From NCBI RefSeq assembly GCF_000265295.1, contig NC_018002.1:2418001-2482000 (forward strand): a stretch of DNA of 64,000 nt, written 5' to 3'. A program made the translations under genes and the position numbers. The notes below the pieces were generated by a model that was not told the origin of the DNA, did no database searches, and saw nothing but the letters and a program-made list of their open reading frames with translations. Below, one piece after another: positions 53,187 through 64,000 of this stretch. The first letter of the stretch is position 1. The number at the start of each line of letters is the position of its first letter. This DNA is from Sulfurospirillum barnesii SES-3 (lineage in GTDB: Bacteria; Campylobacterota; Campylobacteria; Campylobacterales; Sulfurospirillaceae).

Positions 53187-54647
53187 TCAATAACGATAAC
53201 GAAGTGAGGCACGCACATTTTGAGCTGTTTGCACAGCCCCTGCTGTTTCATTAACTTTTTGAGGTGAACCTGTCCATCCAAAAAAACTATCACTACCTGT
53301 GTAGTCATAGTCAATATACAAGTAACTCAACTGTGCGGTCAAGTTCTTACCGACAAGTGGCAAGGTATAATAGACTTCATAGGCATCACCACGAGCAGCT
53401 AATTTTGAACCAACAAGGGTATCCTCTCCATAAGTAAAGCTTCTCCAATATTTACTACCATGATTGTACTCTAAGCCCAATCGATGCCCTGCAAAGAAGC
53501 TTGGGACCTGAATACCTGCGTAAATAGAAGAACCTGTTTCACTATCCGTACTTCCCAGCATACCTGTTGCAGTACCTGTTGTTGTACCTAAGACACTATT
53601 ATTTGGATCTGTTTTGCTAAAGGCATAAGAGATAAAGAAAATACTATCATCTAAGAAATCACTGATACCATCACCAATACCATTAACTTGTAAGGATAAT
53701 GCACCGCCTGTTAAATCACCCACATCTGCAAATTTAAAAGAGGTAGCTGATAGCATATTAATATCCATCATATTCCAGCCTTTAAAAGCATTTGCCATGA
53801 CTTTATATTGACCATTGTCATAGACTTGAAAAATAAGCCCCGCTAAATCCATATTGGGCGTATCTCCATCTTCTGAATAGCTTGAATTAAATCCGCCACT
53901 ACTGTCCATAGAATAAGATCCCCTTGTCTCAGAGAATCCCCGACCTAAACAAAGTTTGACATACATACCAGAAATACCTGTTAGTTTGTCTAAATCAAAC
54001 TTAAAGCTCGCACCGTCAAATTCCATATTGATATTATGCCCAATTGGAGAAGCTGGGTTTTCATTATCTGCTCTAAGATTGGTTAAGAACCCATCAATAG
54101 AGGGACGACGACCAAAGCTTGCCGTATATGGCATGTCACCCATATTTCCAAAATACAAGAAATAGGCTTCTCTTAATTTGATAGTACTGTCATTTGGTTT
54201 TTGTGTACCATACCAATCAAAAGACTGAAACATAGTTCCATTCGTTGACATATTGGTTTGACCGAAGGCTTTATAGGCTCCTAGTGATCCTTTAAAGACT
54301 AAATTATCCGCAGGTTGTGCAGCCATACCAAGAATCAGTTTATTCGTCCAAACACCATTTCGTTCATCTTGCGCAACAGTACCCATTGCATTAGCTGATT
54401 TATTTACCTTATAATCAACCGCATCATAAGAGGTACGTAAATCTACGCTCCACTTGATATTATCATTGGCATCATGCGCTTTTACCTCTGATATTTGCGC
54501 TTTAAGCGCATCAATGTTAATTTTTGATTGAGCATTTTTAAGTTCAGCCATCTGAGCTTTTAATGCTTCTATTTCTTGTCGAAGTGAATCATCGGCACCC
54601 AATACATACGAAAGCCCTAAAGAGAGTATTACCAGTGTTTTTTTCAT
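53187..54647 (-). CDS. DUF3373-type outer-membrane porin
   Basis: 486 residues. Signal peptide MKKTLVILSLGLSYVLGAD, a short coiled coil (EIEALKAQMAELKNAQ) that would anchor to peptidoglycan, then a long beta-barrel with aromatic-rich strands, ending LRYRY. Matches the DUF3373 family seen in Campylobacterota. Followed by the 113-residue cytochrome-like gene. Confidence 0.85.
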   Translation of the reverse strand: MKKTLVILSLGLSYVLGADDSLRQEIEALKAQMAELKNAQSKINIDALKAQISEVKAHDANDNIKWSVDLRTSYDAVDYKVNKSANAMGTVAQDERNGVWTNKLILGMAAQPADNLVFKGSLGAYKAFGQTNMSTNGTMFQSFDWYGTQKPNDSTIKLREAYFLYFGNMGDMPYTASFGRRPSIDGFLTNLRADNENPASPIGHNINMEFDGASFKFDLDKLTGISGMYVKLCLGRGFSETRGSYSMDSSGGFNSSYSEDGDTPNMDLAGLIFQVYDNGQYKVMANAFKGWNMMDINMLSATSFKFADVGDLTGGALSLQVNGIGDGISDFLDDSIFFISYAFSKTDPNNSVLGTTTGTATGMLGSTDSETGSSIYAGIQVPSFFAGHRLGLEYNHGSKYWRSFTYGEDTLVGSKLAARGDAYEVYYTLPLVGKNLTAQLSYLYIDYDYTGSDSFFGWTGSPQKVNETAGAVQTAQNVRASLRYRY

Positions 54648-54682
54648 TGTTTATCTTTTATAGTAAAATTTATTTAACCACA

Positions 54683-55024
54683 TTAGCACGCAGGAACATT
54701 ACCACTATCACTGGCAAACTCAATGCAAAAATCCCTAATATCTGGCATAAATTTTTCAAATTTTTCGCCTTTTAGAAACTCTTCTAATCCAGGGTATTTC
54801 TTAGAATACTCGGCAATAAACTTCTCAGCTTTACCATCAAAAAGAACTTTCCATTCTGCTTGTGTATGTTCAGTAGCGAATTTAGCACCATTCATACCCG
54901 ATTCTTTTTTCATGTATTTTAAATAATACTTTTGCCCCTTCGCAGCATCTGCTAAAGCAGATGTACCTAATAACCCAACAATCATCAACGTCGAAACGAA
55001 GAAATTGAGAACTTTTTTCATCAC
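54683..55024 (-). CDS. Cytochrome-c-like periplasmic protein without haem motif, copy 1
   Basis: 113 residues. Signal peptide ending ALADA, then AKGQKYYLKYMKKESGMNG, reminiscent of a class I cytochrome c N-terminal helix, but the CXXCH is missing. HTQAEW and the C-terminal FASDSGNVPAC are shared with the paralogue at 62494. Function unknown; perhaps a derived thiol or metal protein in the periplasm. It lies 36 bases after the porin stop on the same strand. Confidence 0.75.
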   Translation of the reverse strand: MMKKVLNFFVSTLMIVGLLGTSALADAAKGQKYYLKYMKKESGMNGAKFATEHTQAEWKVLFDGKAEKFIAEYSKKYPGLEEFLKGEKFEKFMPDIRDFCIEFASDSGNVPAC

Positions 55025-55292
55025 AATCCTTTAATATTAAGATACGCTGATGATAACAAAAGTAAAGTAAATTTAAATTTAAAAGAGTATTTTAGAGATA
55101 TTAGTAAAAATTTATTTTACCTATAAGTAACAATAAGAGCAGAAAGAGAGGGGGGAGTATAAATGACATATAACGAAGCATAAAAGGTATAAGTAGAATT
55201 AGAAAGAAAGATAAGTTATAGCATTTATCAAGGGAATAAGTGTTAATTTAGATTGTTTATTATTAGAATAAAGATAAGAGGAAGAATCACGG
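55025..55292. other. Intergenic region upstream of the cytochrome-like gene and past 5S
   Basis: About 270 AT-rich bases with no gene recognised. It holds the promoter region of the cytochrome-like gene on the minus strand and the end of the rRNA transcript, in which I see no strong terminator. Confidence 0.5.
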
Positions 55293-55408
55293 AACTGGCA
55301 GCGACCTACGTTTCCATCCCAGTAAGGGAGAGTATTATCGGCGATGAAGAGCTTAGCTTCCTGGTTCGAAATGGGACAGGGCGTTTCCTCTTCTCTATAG
55401 CCACCAGA
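55293..55408 (-). rRNA. rrf: 5S ribosomal RNA
   Basis: Minus strand starts CTGGTGGCTATAGAG and ends GCTGCCAG; these ends pair as helix I. The interior CCATTTCGAACCAGGAAG is the classical 5S core. Ends are approximate by a few bases. Confidence 0.93.
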
Positions 55409-55547
55409 ATCGTGAATTAAATCTATGTCATATTATAACGAAATAGGCTTAATTCACCATTCTTTTGGTGATTTTAGTATTGTCTAGTCAACATCACGCT
55501 TTACACTTAATAAGGAAGTGAAATAGCATTATCATACGTAATAATAT

Positions 55548-58462
<2,915 letters not shown>

Positions 58463-58776
58463 TATTCTAATGCACATTTCACTCCCTTATTAAATGTAAA
58501 CCATCTAACAAGTTGTAAATTGTTTTTTTTGCGTTTTGTTGACTTTGACAATAATAAATTAAATAACATCTTTATGTTCTTTCACCAGATAGCAAAGCTA
58601 TCTTAAAGAACCAAACCTAAAGTACAACGCAAAGCATCGTATTCTAAATTGTAGAACATAAACTTAGACTAAAAAGTCTAATATAAAAACAACTAAAATT
58701 GTTCTTATATTAGACGTTGTGTCCTCATTTTCACTAACAATGTCTCTTAGCAATCTTTCACCATCTCTCTAAAAAA
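58463..58776 (-). other. Spacer between tRNA-Ala and 23S with nut-like hairpin
   Basis: Contains a long hairpin with outer GTTCTTT/AAAGAAC arms and inner ATAGCAAAGCTAT (58589-58601), followed on the transcript side by TTCTTTAAG, a boxA-like sequence. A close copy lies before 16S at about 60537-60604. These are probably antitermination/processing signals. Confidence 0.6.
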
Positions 58777-58852
58777 TGGTGGAGAATAGCGGGATCGAAC
58801 CGCTGACCTCCTGCGTGCAAAGCAGGCGCTCTCCCAGCTGAGCTAATTCCCC
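58777..58852 (-). tRNA. tRNA-Ala (anticodon TGC)
   Basis: 76 bases from GGGGAATTAGCTCAG to the encoded CCA. Cloverleaf with anticodon TGC in CTTTGCACG and GGTTCGATCCC T arm. Confidence 0.97.
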
Positions 58853-58853
58853 A

Positions 58854-58930
58854 TGGTGGGCTTAAGAGGACTCGAACCTCTGACCTTACCCTTATCAGGG
58901 GTACGCTCTAACCACCTGAGCTATAAGCCC
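58854..58930 (-). tRNA. tRNA-Ile (anticodon GAT)
   Basis: 77 bases from GGGCTTATAGCTCAGG to the encoded CCA, anticodon GAT in CTGATAAG, T arm AGGTTCGAGTCCT. Only one base separates it from tRNA-Ala, the standard pair in the 16S-23S spacer. Confidence 0.97.
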
Positions 58931-59016
58931 CTTTTTCATTCAATCTCTCAAAACTAAATAAGCTTCCCTAGACAAGTGCTCGCCGGAGCACCATTGTGAG
59001 ATAGTGCCCCTATACT

Positions 59017-60527
<1,511 letters not shown>

Positions 60528-61006
60528 AAGTTTCGTTCTTTTAGCAGACAGCAAAGCTGTTTTAAAGAACCAAATACTAAAGCACAACGCAAGCGTCGCA
60601 CCAAAGCTATGAAGTGTTTTCTTCAATGACTTAAAGTATCTCTTTTTTTTCAAAGAGTTGATAATCTCTTTTTTCGCGTCACTGACTAAGGTCGCTTATT
60701 TAGATTTCAAAGATTGAATTTGACATTGTTAAAATGGTAATGAACTTGAAGCAAATCCCCTACTTTGGGTGCTTCTCTTTAACCCCGTTCTCTCAAACGA
60801 GGACGAAATTATATACCCATGTCCCTTAAAAGAAGATTAAAAGATTTTAAACGAAAATGGATATTTATTTTCATATACAATTTGATTAATTTTTCATTTA
60901 CTCTCTTTCCATATAATAGAGAACACAAAATAGCATTCCTTCTGATTAATTTTGATAGAATATGTCTTGTGTAAATACTGTTATTAACATCTAAAAGGAG
61001 AATCAC
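60528..61006. other. rRNA operon leader and promoter region
   Basis: On the minus strand it holds the 16S leader with GTTCTTT/AAAGAAC arms and inner ACAGCAAAGCTGT (60548-60560), near-identical to the pre-23S spacer. The far end carries, on the plus strand, TAGAAT (60956-60961), a probable -10 for the Bax-inhibitor-like gene. No clear rRNA promoter core was located. Confidence 0.55.
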
Positions 61007-61714
61007 ATGGGTCTGTATGATCGAAATTACATACACCAACACTCGCATGAGGGTGCCTATGAGCATGCAAAAGGCAAAGAAAGTTCTATAGGACTTTTCA
61101 TTAAGCAAACGTATCAGCTCTTTGCAGCTTCTCTTCTTGCCGCAAGTGTTGGGGCATATGTAGGTATAGGTATGGCAAGTACTGTTGCCTCTTGGTTTTG
61201 GGGAATTGTTATTTTAGAGTTTGTCTTTTTGTTTGGGCTTTATGCTGCAAAACGAAAAGCAGGTCTTAATTTAATATTGCTTTTTGGCTTTACTTTTCTA
61301 AGTGGGTTAACTCTCGCACCTTTACTTTCGAGTATTTTAGGGTTAAAAGGTGGAGCAAATATTGTTGCTAACGCATTTATTTTAACAACAGTTGCTTTTG
61401 GTGGACTTTCAGTTTTCGCAATGAACACGAAAAAAGATTTTACAACCATGGGCAAAATGTTATTCATTACATTAATCGTTGTTGTTGTTGCTGGATTGAT
61501 TAATATTTTCTTTCATAGTCCTATTTTGCAACTTGTTATTGCAAGTGTTAGCTCCATATTGTTTAGTGCATTTATTCTTTACGATACACAAAACATTATC
61601 AGAGGTGCTTATGAAACACCTATTGAAGGGGCTATTGCTCTTTATTTAGACTTTTTAAATCTTTTTATATCACTGCTACAAATTCTTGGGATTTTTGGTT
61701 CTAGAGACGAGTAG
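61007..61714 (+). CDS. Bax inhibitor-1/YccA family membrane protein
   Basis: 235 residues: a charged N-terminus (DRNYIHQHSHEGAY), then seven transmembrane helices including IKQTYQLFAASLLAASVGAY and the C-terminal LYDTQNIIRGAYETP with the aspartates that form the pH-sensitive pore of BI-1 proteins. AAGGAG upstream. In bacteria YccA modulates FtsH; BsYetJ leaks calcium. Exact role here unknown. Confidence 0.92.
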   Translation: MGLYDRNYIHQHSHEGAYEHAKGKESSIGLFIKQTYQLFAASLLAASVGAYVGIGMASTVASWFWGIVILEFVFLFGLYAAKRKAGLNLILLFGFTFLSGLTLAPLLSSILGLKGGANIVANAFILTTVAFGGLSVFAMNTKKDFTTMGKMLFITLIVVVVAGLINIFFHSPILQLVIASVSSILFSAFILYDTQNIIRGAYETPIEGAIALYLDFLNLFISLLQILGIFGSRDE

Positions 61715-61763
61715 TACCGTGCGGGGCAAAATGTTATGCAGGCCCCGCTCTTATTTATACCAG

Positions 61764-62306
61764 TTACTTCACAAGTTGGCTGATAATTTTAAATGCTTCA
61801 TGCGTAGCACTTCCTAGAAATTCAAACAAAATTGATTCCGTTGAACCTAAAAGACACCCCTCTTGTTCTAAACGACGAAGGGCTAAATCGTGATTGACTT
61901 GTTTTCGAGAACCCATCGCATCTGCACATGCGATAACATCAAAGCCTTTCTCAAGGAGATCCATAATACTTTGTTGCACACAAATATGACTTTCTATTCC
62001 TGCAACAATCACCGTTTTTACATGTAAAGTTTGTAATGTTTGCATCATATCTTCATTAAGGCAACAACTAAAGGTAGATTTTTCATAAACAGGCAGATTC
62101 CCTAAACATTGCGCAACAGAAGATATGGTTGCGCCCAATCCCTTGGTATATTGTTGATTGCATACAATGGGAATACCTAATGCTTGAACTCCTTTAATCA
62201 AGGTGATCAAATGTCTTTCAAGCGCATCTGCATTTTCAATATGAGGAAAAAGTTTTTCTTGGACATCAATAAGTAATAATACAGAGTGTCGAGAGTCTAA
62301 ACGCAT
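61764..62306 (-). CDS. Isochorismatase-family hydrolase
   Basis: 180 residues from ATG 62306, chosen for AAGAGG upstream. Catalytic Asp in VLLLIDVQEKLF, Lys in VYEKSTFSCC, and the Cys in IVAGIESHICVQQS, the expected triad. Substrate unknown (nicotinamidase-like fold). Contains a TTACATGTAA copy in codons. Confidence 0.9.
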   Translation of the reverse strand: MRLDSRHSVLLLIDVQEKLFPHIENADALERHLITLIKGVQALGIPIVCNQQYTKGLGATISSVAQCLGNLPVYEKSTFSCCLNEDMMQTLQTLHVKTVIVAGIESHICVQQSIMDLLEKGFDVIACADAMGSRKQVNHDLALRRLEQEGCLLGSTESILFEFLGSATHEAFKIISQLVK

Positions 62307-62493
62307 AAAAAACCTCTTTATATTCAAAATATATTGACAATTTTATCTGAATCTTTATGTGAAAAGGAAGTTAATCTCAATTGTATGGAGAAGCAAAAGA
62401 GGAGTATCGGTGTGGGCGAGAGCATAACTCCCACCCTAATTTTAGACTAACGTAAAATATACAGATGTGGGCAACAACCTGTTGCTTTCACAT

Positions 62494-62811
62494 TTAACAT
62501 GCTGGAACGTTACCACTGTCACTTGCATAGTTAAACAAAAAGTCATACACATGTTCAATATAAGAATCTTTCAAGGGCTTTGCATTTGGACAAAATTTCA
62601 ACATTTCATCATTGAGCTTACCACTCTCTTGAATCGCTTTCCACTCCGCTTGCGTATGTTTTTTTGCCATAGTAGCACCATCAAAACCGCAAGGACCTTT
62701 AAGCTCTTTAATAAAAAGTTTTTGACCTTTTCCTGCATCAGCAAGGGCTGCTGTACTTAGAAAACTTATACTTACCATAATTGCACAAAGCAATTTAAAG
62801 AATTTTGACAC
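62494..62811 (-). CDS. Cytochrome-c-like periplasmic protein without haem motif, copy 2
   Basis: 105 residues. Signal peptide ending ALADAG, then KGQKLFIKELKGPCGFDGA, KKHTQAEWKA and the C-terminal FLFNYASDSGNVPAC. It lacks CXXCH and is a clear paralogue of the 113-residue protein at 54683. Located between isochorismatase and rhodanese genes on the minus strand. Function unknown; haem binding is doubtful. Confidence 0.75.
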   Translation of the reverse strand: MSKFFKLLCAIMVSISFLSTAALADAGKGQKLFIKELKGPCGFDGATMAKKHTQAEWKAIQESGKLNDEMLKFCPNAKPLKDSYIEHVYDFLFNYASDSGNVPAC

Positions 62812-62889
62812 TCTATCTCCTTATATTAAAATTGATTTTAGAAATATAGAGATATAACATCTCTATATTTCTTTACATGTAATAGTTAA

Positions 62890-64000
62890 TTAACCTAAAG
62901 GCTCATTCACTTTAATTTCACATTTATTTGAAGTATCGCATTTGATATTTGCATCAAAGAAAAAGACACGACTCACATCCACTTTGGCATCTTTAAGCTT
63001 CATTTGTGCTTCCATCGCACGACCACCTGTGGCACAATTGATAATAACAACTTTACCCTTAGGAAGTTTGGCTGCAAAATCAACTGCGCTCATTTTACCT
63101 GCTTCAATATTGATGGCGCCTTTAATATGACCATTAGTAAATTCTGCTGGACTTCTTACATCTATAATCGCTACATTAGCAGGTACTGTTCCTGCTACGA
63201 TGTGTGCTTTATACCACTCGCCATCAACAGATCCTTCATCAACACCCAGTTTCACGCCATCAACCATAGCTGGTGCTTTTGGTGTTGCGTCAGCTTTGAC
63301 TTCGGCTTTTGACTCACCTTTCGTTGTTTGAAGCTTTGCCTCTTTCCATGCAGGAAGTCCGCCCGCATAAACACTTACTTTTGTATAACCTAATTCTAAG
63401 AGTTTATTGGCAACAACATGTGATTTATGACATTCATAACCTGCACAAAACGTAATAATAGGTGTATTTTTATCTACAGGGAATCGACCCATTAATTTGG
63501 GAAGTTCATCATCATTCATATATATAGAACCAGGAATACTCTCTGCTAAAAATTTAACGTACGGTCTAGCATCCATCATCAACGCACTACTGTTTTTAAA
63601 TGCACTTTGTGCAACAGGAGTTCCTACTTCTAAATAACTCTTAGTCGCCCACTCTGGCTCACCTGCTTGGTAAAGTTTTACGTTTGTAAAGCCTTTACTT
63701 TTCAAATGACCTGCAACAATAGGACTTTTTTCACAATCCCATCCACCACAATAAACAATAATCTCTTTATCTTTAGCCACTTTGTCAAGCTGTCCGATGT
63801 ATTTATCAATTTGTGTATCAGGAATATTCAAACTAGATGGAATGGTTCCTCCTAAATATTTAGGATTTGGACGGGCATCAATTAAAAGCGCCTTTGCACC
63901 ACTGCGTGTGCCATTGCCAATGGCAGCTTTAACATACGCATAATCAACATCTTGAAGTTTAAATTTCTCTATCAAGCCTTTGACGTGAGGTGTTGGTGCA
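62890..64000 (-). CDS. Triple-rhodanese-domain protein, 5' end beyond window
   Basis: At least 370 residues, open to the right edge. Three rhodanese domains: domain 1 with VYCGGWDCEKSP, domain 2 with TFCAGYECHKS, domain 3 with INCATGGRAMEAQ after a linker rich in Lys and Ala. Each has the cysteine-loop position, though the loops differ from the classical CRxGx[RT]. Probably periplasmic and involved in sulfane-sulfur or polysulfide handling, consistent with a sulfur-respiring organism. Confidence 0.88.
   Translation of the reverse strand, partial: APTPHVKGLIEKFKLQDVDYAYVKAAIGNGTRSGAKALLIDARPNPKYLGGTIPSSLNIPDTQIDKYIGQLDKVAKDKEIIVYCGGWDCEKSPIVAGHLKSKGFTNVKLYQAGEPEWATKSYLEVGTPVAQSAFKNSSALMMDARPYVKFLAESIPGSIYMNDDELPKLMGRFPVDKNTPIITFCAGYECHKSHVVANKLLELGYTKVSVYAGGLPAWKEAKLQTTKGESKAEVKADATPKAPAMVDGVKLGVDEGSVDGEWYKAHIVAGTVPANVAIIDVRSPAEFTNGHIKGAINIEAGKMSAVDFAAKLPKGKVVIINCATGGRAMEAQMKLKDAKVDVSRVFFFDANIKCDTSNKCEIKVNEPLG

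Noticed and set aside
58600-58720. Intervening sequence in 23S
   Set aside because: The total 23S length is about 2.9 kb; the additional sequence lies in the spacer outside the mature RNA.

Overview
The window looks like the chromosome of a flagellated Campylobacterota, most likely a Sulfurospirillum-type organism. The evidence is the futalosine-pathway gene mqnD, short epsilon-type BioB and MurB, a DUF3373-type porin, a sigma-28 flagellin promoter, and a 16S-Ile-Ala-23S-5S rRNA operon. The 10-mer TTACATGTAA occurs at least 26 times in 64 kb, against roughly 0.2 expected from base composition, in both coding and non-coding DNA.

Layout. 1-16990 is core chromosome: flagellin (cut by the left edge), topA, bioB, gltA, an AMIN-domain/FtsB-like/eno/recA cluster, mqnD-fliQ-murB, a NYN/OST-HTH protein, tsaD with a Tat-exported M15 peptidase, a Cache-PAS-GGDEF-EAL protein and an FmdE-like protein. 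17023-28803 is an integrated 11.8-kb element, described below. 28856-53132 is again chromosomal: methyltransferase, metallophosphoesterase, AGCS and NCS2 transporters, dxr-cdsA, an NFACT/RqcH-type protein with a duplicated 3' end, glycerate kinase, ogt, two chemoreceptors, katA-ankyrin, a 2-Cys peroxiredoxin, leuC, mobA, a PldA-like phospholipase, an RRM protein and moaC. 53187-64000 holds a porin, two paralogous cytochrome-like proteins without CXXCH, the rRNA operon, a Bax-inhibitor-type protein, an isochorismatase and a triple rhodanese cut by the right edge.

The main discovery is the 17023-28803 element. It carries a rolling-circle initiator (Rep_trans-like), a possible ssDNA-binding protein, an M15 peptidase as candidate endolysin, several small membrane proteins, two paralogous small beta-rich proteins and a protein with a phage tail-fibre-like C-terminus. 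It has no tyrosine or serine integrase, no Zot/pI ATPase and no terminase. Its only recombinase is an IS110-family DEDD protein, the first gene of the replication operon. The non-coding DNA upstream of that gene can fold into two consecutive loops with the architecture of an IS110 bridge RNA. The guides in the first loop match the host DNA outside the two ends of the whole 11.8-kb element. The guides in the second loop match the two element termini. All four matches share one CT core. The simplest reading is a phage-like replicon that integrates as a unit through a bridge-RNA-guided recombinase. In the predicted circle, the last six bases of one end (TATAAT) would sit just upstream of the bridge RNA; in the integrated form the same box points at the host FmdE-like gene.

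Other points: an identical 34-bp block upstream of katA and the peroxiredoxin gene, almost certainly a shared oxidative-stress operator; terminators whose stems are two copies of TTACATGTAA; repeated nut-like hairpins before 16S and 23S; and paired hairpins within the element. All coordinates and matches were read by eye; none were checked with software or databases.
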